DNA from: an uncultured Leucobacter sp.
Lineage (GTDB): Bacteria; Actinomycetota; Actinomycetes; Actinomycetales; Microbacteriaceae
Reading direction: 5' to 3'
Length of the DNA stretch: 10,346 bases
NCBI GenBank assembly: GCA_945952575.1
Contig: CAMFIY010000073.1
Location: 1 to 10,346 of the forward strand
Position 1 is the first letter of the stretch, and each line of letters begins with the position of its first letter. Positions 1 to 5,447 of the stretch are shown one piece after another. A program made the position numbers and the translations under genes. The notes under the pieces were generated by a model. The model saw nothing but the letters and a program-made list of their open reading frames with translations, was not told the origin of the DNA and made no database searches.

Positions 1-50
1 GAACGGATCGCGTCGAGCGCCCGTTCGAGTTCCACCGCCCCATCGCTCAT
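1..50 (-). CDS. N-terminus of an unidentified protein, cut by the window edge
   Basis: An ATG at 48-50 (minus strand) overlaps the TGA of the upstream gene in the arrangement ATGA, and the frame stays open to the left edge. The 16 visible codons read MSDGAVELERALDAIR, an acidic, probably helical N-terminus. The four-base overlap is typical of translational coupling inside an operon and is the main reason to accept the start. Too little is visible to assign a family. Confidence 0.6.
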   Translation of the reverse strand, partial: MSDGAVELERALDAIR

Positions 51-871
51 GACTGCCCCGGCCGATGCTCGAACACCTCGATGATCAGCGCGTCGTCGCT
101 GAGAAGATCCTCGATGATCGCCTTCGGTACGACGCCCTGCTCGAGTTCGAGGACGATGCGGGCGATCACGCCGCGCCTGCCGGGAAGCCCGGGGCTTCCC
201 GGTGTGCCGACGAGGACGCGCACGAGCGCCCGCCACGACTGGGCGGGAATGTCGAACTGCGCAGGCCCGGTGGTATCCCGGCGGAGGTACTGGTAGGCGC
301 GGTCGGCGTCGAGCGCGGTCATCAGCCGCGCAAGAACGTACTCGACGGCCGCGAGTGCCACGTCGAGCTCCCATCCGAGGCAGGCGAAGAACCGGGCTGA
401 GGTCGCCTGCACCAGCGACAGTAGCGGCGACACGGAGGCCCCTGCGGGCTCGGTGGCGGCGATGCTGTAGAGGTAGTCTTCGTACTCGCCGGCCTGCACC
501 GGCCGCACCAAGTCGGTGACGTCTTCCTTCTGCGCGCGTTCGGGGGAGATGAGGAGACGTTCGGCCTGGTTCTCTGCGATCATCGCCGCCCGCACCGTAA
601 TGGTGAGCACCGCCCACGGGTCGTCGACGCCGAGCAGATAGTCGTCCTGCATCGCCACGAACGCCGCCGAGACACCCTCGCCGGGGTCGCGCCCCCACTT
701 GCGGCAGAGCCGCTCGTACCGACTCCTCGTGTACTCGAGCAGCGCCCGCGCCTCAGCGTCGCGACTCCAGATGCCCGGCCCGCCCTCACGCAGCCTGAGC
801 AGCAGCGTGCGCAATCCTTCGCCGCTGCGGAACGCAGTGGCCCGTCGTTGCACTGATGGTGTCGTGCTCAT
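47..871 (-). CDS. Conserved-looking hypothetical protein with a sigma-region-2-like segment
   Basis: A 274-aa soluble protein with no signal peptide or membrane segment. Its ATG lies behind GGGAGG with about 10 nt spacing. Residues about 41-110 read like the helical core of sigma-70 region 2: a basic helix (EYTRSRYERLCRKWGRDP), then GEGVSAAFVAM, then DDPWAVLTITVRAAMIAE, which recalls the pattern AxxAFxxxW...NPWAWLxTxxRN of ECF factors. Residues 205-260 contain a basic loop (GTPGSPGLPGRRG) and two helices; I see no clear region-4 helix-turn-helix. It sits 69 nt downstream of the preceding gene and is translationally coupled to the next. Similar proteins are, to my recollection, common hypothetical genes of actinobacterial mobile elements. 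The sigma resemblance is by eye and the function is unknown. Confidence 0.8.
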   Translation of the reverse strand: MSTTPSVQRRATAFRSGEGLRTLLLRLREGGPGIWSRDAEARALLEYTRSRYERLCRKWGRDPGEGVSAAFVAMQDDYLLGVDDPWAVLTITVRAAMIAENQAERLLISPERAQKEDVTDLVRPVQAGEYEDYLYSIAATEPAGASVSPLLSLVQATSARFFACLGWELDVALAAVEYVLARLMTALDADRAYQYLRRDTTGPAQFDIPAQSWRALVRVLVGTPGSPGLPGRRGVIARIVLELEQGVVPKAIIEDLLSDDALIIEVFEHRPGQS

Positions 872-940
872 GATCGGTCACCCTCCCTCTCGCTGTAGAA
901 GCGCCGCCCCGACACCACACGGATGCCGGGGCAGGCGGCT

Positions 941-1363
941 TCAGCGGGAGACTGGGGCGCTCCCTGGCGACTCGGGGCCGGTGGCCCGGCGCCCCATAAC
1001 AGCAGCGGGCAGGCGGCGGGCCTGCGCGTTCACAGCCGACTTCGCCTGCGCGCGGAGGGCGCGAAGACGGTCATGCGCGGCGAGATGCACATCTGCGCCC
1101 TTACCGAGACCCGCAGCAGCGACGCGCATCGCCACATCCGCGGGGCGCTCCCACCGCACCCGGACTCGGCGATCCTCGGGCCCCGACTGCTCGGCCTGCC
1201 CGCCGTCCTTCTGCTGGAGGGACGGGTCGCCATGCGTGGCGAACTCCCGTGACGCCTCCCGCGCTGACGCTTCAGCAGCTTTCTCGGGAGCCTGTTCGGG
1301 CTTCGGGAGCGGTGCCTGCGTGGGGAAGGCTGATCCGTGCGGGGTCGTGTGCTTCTCGTTCAT
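941..1363 (-). CDS. Small Ala/Arg-rich hypothetical protein of the left operon
   Basis: A 140-aa protein when started at MNEKHTTPHG. I prefer this ATG because AAGAAAGTGAG stands just upstream and it leaves a 16-nt gap to the previous stop; a GTG nine codons earlier would instead overlap the previous gene. Residues 1-65 are low-complexity and hydrophilic (Pro, Ala, Glu, Gln), probably disordered. Residues 66-115 hold a basic segment (RRVRVRWERPADVAMR) and two Ala/Arg helices. There is no membrane segment or signal peptide. Highly charged proteins of this kind are common between transfer genes of actinobacterial elements, but I recognise no domain. Position in the operon is the only hint of a conjugation or maintenance role. 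Confidence 0.65.
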   Translation of the reverse strand: MNEKHTTPHGSAFPTQAPLPKPEQAPEKAAEASAREASREFATHGDPSLQQKDGGQAEQSGPEDRRVRVRWERPADVAMRVAAAGLGKGADVHLAAHDRLRALRAQAKSAVNAQARRLPAAVMGRRATGPESPGSAPVSR

Positions 1364-1379
1364 GATGTGCTCACTTTCT

Positions 1380-2165
1380 TCATTCGGCACCGGCGAAATC
1401 GCCTGTGTCGTGGGTTCTCTCTGCTGGGGCGACCCAGCGGCTGACGGTGGAGCGGTGCACCTTGATCTCGTCCGCGATCTGCCGACTTGACCAGCCCTGC
1501 TCGGACAGCTCCTGCGCCCGCGCCCGCAATGCCGGGCGGCTCATCGTCGATGGCACCCGAGCAGGCGAGACGCGCGCAGGAGTACCTTCGACTGGGGCTG
1601 GGGCTGGGGCTGGAGCCGGATCTGAGGTCTCCGTCTGCGCCGGGTCCGGGACCGGAGCTGGGGGCGGCGGCATGGTGATCGGTGCCGTCAGTGGTTCGCC
1701 CGGCATTGCGGCCTCCCTCTCCTGGGTCGCGGGGGTGGTGCGGCCTGCGTGCCGGATCAGAATGACCGTGAGGTGCGTGGTGCTGATGAGCACGAGCGGT
1801 GGCACCGCCGCGATCGCACCCGCAAGCGGGGCGGGCACCTCGGGCGCGGCCTGCACGATCGCGTGCAGCACGTTCGCCACCACCGACACACCCGCGGAGA
1901 GGGCGAGCAGTGTCCACGGGTAAGCGACCGCGCGCCACCCGTTCCCGTCGAGCGCGACGACGGCGACGGTCGAGATCACGATCAGACCGTCCACGATCAC
2001 CGCCCACACCCACGCCTGCTCCTCGGGAACCCCGGCCATGCGAGCGAGGTCAGAGAGCGCGGTGAACGAGAGCCAGAAGGCGCCGAATCCGATCGCGAGA
2101 TTCCCGCAGGTCGCCACCGCCGCCGCCCACCATGCCGGCGACCGCTGGAGCAGCACGGTGTTCAT
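1380..2165 (-). CDS. DUF2637-like membrane protein fused to a C-terminal helix-turn-helix
   Basis: A 261-aa protein started at MNTVLLQRSP, whose ATG overlaps the TGA of the upstream gene (ATGA at 2162-2165). A longer open frame upstream is rejected because it is antisense-like, Gly/Arg-rich and overlaps the metallopeptidase. Four hydrophobic helices lie at about residues 12-35, 50-72, 80-100 and 113-137; FWLSFTALSDLA and WAVIVDGLIVIST are characteristic of DUF2637, a family related to plasmid-spread (Spd) membrane proteins of Streptomyces conjugative plasmids. A Pro/Ala linker (about 155-200, with PAPAPAPAP) leads to a helix-turn-helix at about 213-246 (LRARAQELSEQGWSSRQIAD, then EIKVHRSTVSRWV), of resolvase/homeodomain type. 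The architecture suggests a membrane-anchored DNA-binding protein, perhaps linking the element to the membrane during transfer or regulating it; this is inference. Confidence 0.85.
   Translation of the reverse strand: MNTVLLQRSPAWWAAAVATCGNLAIGFGAFWLSFTALSDLARMAGVPEEQAWVWAVIVDGLIVISTVAVVALDGNGWRAVAYPWTLLALSAGVSVVANVLHAIVQAAPEVPAPLAGAIAAVPPLVLISTTHLTVILIRHAGRTTPATQEREAAMPGEPLTAPITMPPPPAPVPDPAQTETSDPAPAPAPAPVEGTPARVSPARVPSTMSRPALRARAQELSEQGWSSRQIADEIKVHRSTVSRWVAPAERTHDTGDFAGAE
1593..1614. repeat. Short tandem repeat (GGGGCT) in the Pro/Ala linker
   Basis: Three direct copies of the hexamer GGGGCT plus a partial copy lie inside the membrane protein gene and encode the alternating Pro-Ala stretch of its linker. 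The length of such a repeat could vary by slippage without shifting the frame. Nothing suggests a separate function. Confidence 0.6.
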
Positions 2166-3235
2166 AGCGAAATCGCTTCCGCCTCGCGCACAGCCGTTCT
2201 TGCCGCGCCCCGCGCGCCTCGCTTCGGCAGTGACGGCTTCTGCGCGGGGGCTTCCGGGATAACAGGTTTGCCGTTGCCGCTCACCGGCTCTGGGAGCTTG
2301 TCGATCACACCGCACGCGGCTTTCACCACCCGGTCGCCGGTCGCGCGGATCACCTCGCCCGGCTCCTGGTCCTTGACGCTCCACGCCCAACCTGCGACAT
2401 ACGGCACCGTCGAGTCGAGCGAATCCAGGTCGTAGGCCGCGCAGATCATCGCCGCGAAGCTCTCGGCTTCCACCTCGCGGATGCCGCGGTGCGGTTCCCG
2501 GCCTTCGGCCTCGGGGTCGTGCATCAGGAGATGCCCGAGCTCGTGCGCGAGGATGGCGACGCGCGCCGCCTCATCCAGGTCGCCCCGGACGAGCACCGTG
2601 CGATCCGTGTAATTGGTCACCCCCGACGCTCCGCCCAGCACCTCGGCGTTCGGAACATCACTGAGCGTGAACCCGCCCTTGGCGACGAGGTCTGCGAGCC
2701 CGTCCCAGAGGCCTGGGGGAGCGGCGCCCTTCGGAAGCTCACCTTTGGGGCGTTCGGGGATCTCCTGGCCGTCGGTTTGTGAGACGTCCCACACATAGCC
2801 GGGAATGGTGCGGGTGAACTTCTCCCGCACCACTTCGCCGGGTCGCGGTTGCTCTCTGAATCCGAGCCGCCGCCACTGACCGGCGGCGGGGTTCGCTGAG
2901 GCGTACCGCTCGAACACGGGCTTGCGGATCATATATCCGCGCTGCCCCTCGACCACCCAGCGGCCGAGCTGTTTCCACTGGCCGTACCCCGCCAACAGCG
3001 TCGGCGTGGGTTCGGGCACGCGCCCTTCGGAATACGCCTGCTGGTGCTGGATGTAGATGCCGAGGGTGTTGAGGAAGCTGCGGGTTCTGAACTTCGCGGC
3101 GAAGCGGAGCGCGTTCAGCCAGTCGTCGCCCGTGACGAGCTGCTCGACGCGCTCCGAGATGCGCTCATCGAGCCACGCCAGCTTCTGCTGCTGGTCTGCT
3201 TGTCGTTGTTCAGCCGTCCACTTCTTCTTCGCCAC
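2162..3235 (-). CDS. ArdC-like ssDNA-binding / ImmA-IrrE-type zinc metallopeptidase
   Basis: A 357-aa protein started at GTG (VAKKKWTAEQ), 7 nt behind a perfect AGGAGGT; an in-frame start 22 codons earlier would lose that site. Residues about 25-140 match the ArdC N-terminal pattern: a helical start, then FRTRSFLNTLGIYIQHQ, WKQLGRWVVEGQRGYMIRKP and a later Y/W-rich strand (IPGYVWDVSQTDG). ArdC proteins bind ssDNA and protect incoming conjugative DNA from restriction. Residues 231-235 are HELGH, the zinc-binding HExxH of ImmA/IrrE peptidases, followed by a downstream acidic segment (REVEAESFAAM) that can supply the third ligand. The C-terminus (about 310-357) is basic and disordered. It is the first gene of the leftward operon. 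Its target is unknown: it could act as anti-restriction protein, repressor-cleaving protease, or both. The catalytic residues look intact. Confidence 0.9.
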   Translation of the reverse strand: MAKKKWTAEQRQADQQQKLAWLDERISERVEQLVTGDDWLNALRFAAKFRTRSFLNTLGIYIQHQQAYSEGRVPEPTPTLLAGYGQWKQLGRWVVEGQRGYMIRKPVFERYASANPAAGQWRRLGFREQPRPGEVVREKFTRTIPGYVWDVSQTDGQEIPERPKGELPKGAAPPGLWDGLADLVAKGGFTLSDVPNAEVLGGASGVTNYTDRTVLVRGDLDEAARVAILAHELGHLLMHDPEAEGREPHRGIREVEAESFAAMICAAYDLDSLDSTVPYVAGWAWSVKDQEPGEVIRATGDRVVKAACGVIDKLPEPVSGNGKPVIPEAPAQKPSLPKRGARGAARTAVREAEAISL

Positions 3236-3243
3236 CGCTTCCA

Positions 3244-3257
3244 CCTCCTGACGGAGG
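3244..3257 (-). promoter_or_regulatory. Hairpin sequestering the Shine-Dalgarno of the metallopeptidase
   Basis: In the minus-strand transcript CCTCC-GTCA-GGAGG forms a perfect 5-bp stem with a 4-nt loop. The right arm is the AGGAGGT ribosome binding site of the first gene of the left operon, so the folded leader would hide it. It is one of four hairpins in this leader. Confidence 0.55.
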
Positions 3258-3258
3258 C

Positions 3259-3282
3259 CAGCGCCGCCAATCAGCGGCGCTG
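3259..3282. repeat. Inverted repeat in the left-operon leader (9-bp arms)
   Basis: CAGCGCCGC (3259-3267) and GCGGCGCTG (3274-3282) form a perfect 9-bp stem with a 6-nt loop, immediately upstream of the SD-sequestering hairpin. It shares the 9-mer TCAGCGGCG with the hairpin at 3404-3433, so it may be an RNA element or one of two operator copies. Confidence 0.6.
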
Positions 3283-3318
3283 TGCCCTGGTCACGAGGCA
3301 CCGCCCCTCTACCAAGCC

Positions 3319-3336
3319 GGCGTCATCGCTGACGCC
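3319..3336. repeat. Inverted repeat in the left-operon leader (7-bp arms)
   Basis: GGCGTCA (3319-3325) and TGACGCC (3330-3336) are a perfect inverted repeat around a 4-nt loop. Its role is unknown. Confidence 0.5.
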
Positions 3337-3403
3337 AGGCACGCACAGGGGCGAGATGGGGCAGTACCCCGAGTACAGGCAAGGGTGTAACGACACGCCC
3401 CAA

Positions 3404-3433
3404 TCGCCGCTGAATACGCCTGTTCAGCGGCGA
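3404..3433. repeat. Inverted repeat with 11-bp arms and an 8-nt loop
   Basis: TCGCCGCTGAA (3404-3414) and TTCAGCGGCGA (3423-3433) are perfectly complementary around TACGCCTG. It lacks a T-tract, so it is not a classical terminator. It shares TCAGCGGCG with the repeat at 3259-3282. Candidate operator, structured leader element or part of an origin. Confidence 0.65.
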
Positions 3434-3559
3434 ATCACGCTCGACCACCGGCGCTGGGCACGCTTTCGGAGTCTGCTTCCCGGCTCCGCCACGAGCTGCA
3501 CTGCGCCTGTCTGCCTGCTATCCCGAGCCACATGCTCACCGTGCTCGGTACGTCGCAGG

Positions 3560-3715
3560 ATTGCCTTTCGGCTGGAGATTGTACGGGCCCATTCCCCCTC
3601 GTCAAGGCCCGCAAAACTTCTCGGCCGCGCTGCGCTTATTTCGGCCGAGAACTTGTGCTGTGCCGCCTTGACGATTCCTCCTGTCCCCGTCTTTCGGCAG
3701 GTGCCGAAAGGCAAT
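3560..3715. repeat. Three nested inverted repeats forming a ~156-bp imperfect palindrome
   Basis: The outer arms are ATTGCCTTTCGGC (3560-3572) and GCCGAAAGGCAAT (3703-3715), 13 bp perfect. The middle arms are TCGTCAAGGC (3599-3608) and GCCTTGACGA (3665-3674), 10 bp perfect. The inner arms are TTCTCGGCCG (3618-3627) and CGGCCGAGAA (3642-3651), 10 bp perfect. Their centres lie within 3 bp of each other, so a single strand could fold into one long interrupted hairpin. A competing local hairpin, CTTTCGGC/GCCGAAAG (3691-3698 and 3703-3710), uses the right outer arm. Confidence 0.8.
3578..3605 (-). promoter_or_regulatory. Predicted leftward sigma-70-type promoter
   Basis: On the minus strand TTGACG (3605-3600) is followed after 16 bp by TACAAT (3583-3578), both close to consensus. 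It would start a transcript near 3571, giving a leader of roughly 335 nt before the metallopeptidase. Its -35 box lies inside the middle arm of the nested inverted repeats. Confidence 0.6.
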
Positions 3716-3782
3716 GAGCGAGATAGGGAGAGCGCCCGCATCCGGCAGGTGCCCCGGCTTGCGTCACGAAAGGAATCAGGAA

Positions 3783-5381
3783 ATGAACACCACCGACACC
3801 ACCCAGGCCGTGCAGTTGCAGATGGTCGATGCCCGCGAAGTGCTGATCGACGCGAACATTCGCACGAACACGAAGATCGACCGCCCGTTCGTCGCATCGA
3901 TCAAGCGGCACGGGGTCATTATCCCCGTGCTCGCCCATCCTGCTGAGGACGGGCGTGTGTGGATCGAGGACGGTCAGCGCCGCATCCTCGCCGCTGTCGA
4001 AGCCGAACGGCACGAGGTGCCCGCCTATATCGTGCCCGAGGGGGATACCGAGGCCATGCGCATCGTGCGCCAGCTCATCGCCAACGAACACCGCGCGGAG
4101 CTGGACGAGTCCGAGCGGGTCGCCGCGTGGCGGCAACTCGAACTCGACGGTATGAGCGTCACCGCTATCGCCCGCGCCGTGGGGGAGAAGCCCAAGCGCG
4201 TCAAGGCGGGTCTTGCCGTGGCCGCGAGCGAGGCCGCGACCAAGGAAGTGACCGAACATCAGGTCACCCTCGACCAGGCGCTCGTGATCGCGGAGTTCGA
4301 GGACGACCCCGACACCGCTGAGCGGCTCCGCGACACCGCCCAGCACAGCCCGAGCCAGTTCGAGCACCAGGCGCAGCGAGCACGCGACATGCGCGAGGAG
4401 CGCGCCGCCATCGAAGAACTCATCGCCCACTACACCGAGCAGGGATACCAGCAGATCGACTGGCCGCACTGGGAGGACAGGACCACGCTCCCGTTCCGCG
4501 ACCTCACACAGAAAGACGGCACCGCGATCACCGAGGAGAACTACCTCGGCGGAGACGGCCACCGCTACGCGATCAGGGAGGCGTGGAACGGCATCGAGGT
4601 CGGGCACTTCGTCACCGACTGGCGCAAGTGGGGGCTGAAGAAGCGCAAGGCCGACGGCTCCGTGAACATGCCCTGGACGGAGGAGCAGAAGCAGGAGCGT
4701 CGCACCTTGATCGCCAACAACAAGGCATGGAAGTCGGCGGAGACGGTGCGCCGGGAGTGGTTGCGCACGTTCCTGAGCCGCAAGGCCACCCCCAAGGGCG
4801 CACAGCAGTTCATCGCCGCGAGTGTGATCGACGGGCGCGGACGCCTCACCAGTTCCATCGGGGAGCACCACCGGCTCGCACTCGATCTGCTCGGCCTGCC
4901 CGACTACTCGTGGAGCAAGACGCACCCGATCCTCGCGCACACCCAGAAGCAGCCCGGACGCACCATGACCGCGCTGCTCGCCGTGACCATCGCCGCCCAC
5001 GAGGAAGCGACCGGCACGCACACCTGGCGCAATCCCTCGGAAGACATGGCCGACTACTTCACCGCGCTCGCGGAGTGGGGCTACTCCCTCTCTGACGTGG
5101 AGAACCTGGTGCTCGGCATCGAACCGCCCGTCGAGGACACCCCGGAGCACGCGGACGACCCAGAGACGGCGGGCACCGAGGACACCGGCACAGAGGAAGC
5201 CAGCGACGACGAGGCCGACACCGACGCTGATGCTGATGCCGACCCGGAGGGCGAGGTCGAAGAACCGGCGCAGGCGGAGCCGGAGGCGCAGGACGAGGAG
5301 CCGAGCGAGAACGAGGACACCGCCGAGGCGCAGGATGCCGACTGCGAGGCCGAGGCGGAAGCCGAAGCCGTGACGGTGTGA
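3783..5381 (+). CDS. ParB/Srx-domain protein with a long acidic tail
   Basis: A 532-aa protein started at MNTTDTTQAV, with AAGGA 9 nt upstream; the frame is open 23 codons further up, but without a better ribosome site. Residues about 14-105 form a ParB N-terminal (Srx) domain: NIRTN, the FVASIKRHGVIIPVL strand-helix, IEDGQRRILAA (box II, DGQRR at 63-67) and NEHR at 101-104. A helix-turn-helix follows at about 121-147 (LDGMSVTAIARAVGEKPKRV). Residues about 180-445 are a unique helical, Trp-rich region. Residues 447-532 are almost entirely Glu, Asp, Ala and Thr, a strongly acidic disordered tail. No ParA is adjacent, so a KorB-like regulator or a CTP-dependent DNA clamp is as likely as a partition protein. 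It leads a plus-strand cluster with dprA and faces the hairpin-rich region, its plausible binding target. Confidence 0.88.
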   Translation: MNTTDTTQAVQLQMVDAREVLIDANIRTNTKIDRPFVASIKRHGVIIPVLAHPAEDGRVWIEDGQRRILAAVEAERHEVPAYIVPEGDTEAMRIVRQLIANEHRAELDESERVAAWRQLELDGMSVTAIARAVGEKPKRVKAGLAVAASEAATKEVTEHQVTLDQALVIAEFEDDPDTAERLRDTAQHSPSQFEHQAQRARDMREERAAIEELIAHYTEQGYQQIDWPHWEDRTTLPFRDLTQKDGTAITEENYLGGDGHRYAIREAWNGIEVGHFVTDWRKWGLKKRKADGSVNMPWTEEQKQERRTLIANNKAWKSAETVRREWLRTFLSRKATPKGAQQFIAASVIDGRGRLTSSIGEHHRLALDLLGLPDYSWSKTHPILAHTQKQPGRTMTALLAVTIAAHEEATGTHTWRNPSEDMADYFTALAEWGYSLSDVENLVLGIEPPVEDTPEHADDPETAGTEDTGTEEASDDEADTDADADADPEGEVEEPAQAEPEAQDEEPSENEDTAEAQDADCEAEAEAEAVTV

Positions 5382-5399
5382 TCCTGACCGCCTGATGTT

Positions 5400-5423
5400 C
5401 GGGGCTGGAACCATCCAGCCCCG
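5400..5423 (+). terminator. Hairpin between the ParB-like gene and dprA
   Basis: CGGGGCTGG (5400-5408) and CCAGCCCCG (5415-5423) form a perfect 9-bp stem with loop AACCAT, starting 19 nt after the ParB-like stop. There is no T-tract, so it is either a weak terminator, an attenuator or an mRNA-processing hairpin that separates expression of the two genes. Confidence 0.55.
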
Positions 5424-5447
5424 CACATCTGTGTTGGGAGTACCACT

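Larger units (their letters stand above)
3236..3782. other. Non-coding divergent control region, possible origin or entry region
   Basis: These 547 bp between the divergent left and right operons hold no convincing gene. They contain at least seven inverted repeats, including three nested pairs between 3560 and 3715, three direct copies of CTTTCGG (3463, 3565, 3691) and one inverted copy (3704-3710), and a direct repeat CGGCAGGTGCC (3695-3705 and 3743-3753). A strong leftward promoter is visible. This density of secondary structure beside ParB-like and ArdC-like genes would fit a replication or transfer origin or a centromere. I see no known parS consensus and no AT-rich unwinding block, so the assignment stays open. 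Confidence 0.55.

Noticed and set aside
905..938. A possible terminator in the 69-nt gap of the left operon (GCCCCG and CGGGGC)
   Set aside because: The stem is only 6 bp with a long loop and no T-tract; the genes on both sides look like one operon.
2166..2390. An N-terminal extension of the DUF2637-like membrane protein
   Set aside because: It overlaps the metallopeptidase gene and is Gly/Arg-rich. The ATG at 2165 overlaps the upstream stop as ATGA and begins just before the first membrane helix.
3400..3422. Resemblance of TAACGACACGCCCC to the nick region of MOBQ-type transfer origins
   Set aside because: The similarity to GTAAGTGCGCCCT is weak, no relaxase is visible in the window, and the match is within what chance gives in GC-rich DNA.
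3236..3782. A canonical ParB centromere (parS) or a CRISPR array in the repeat-rich gap
   Set aside because: No TGTTTCACGTGAAACA-like site is present, and the repeats are unevenly spaced, in both orientations and too short for CRISPR repeats.
3424..3897. A 157-codon minus-strand open frame through the divergent region
   Set aside because: It runs across the nested palindromes and the start of the ParB-like gene, has Arg/Ser-rich low-complexity composition and no convincing ribosome site.
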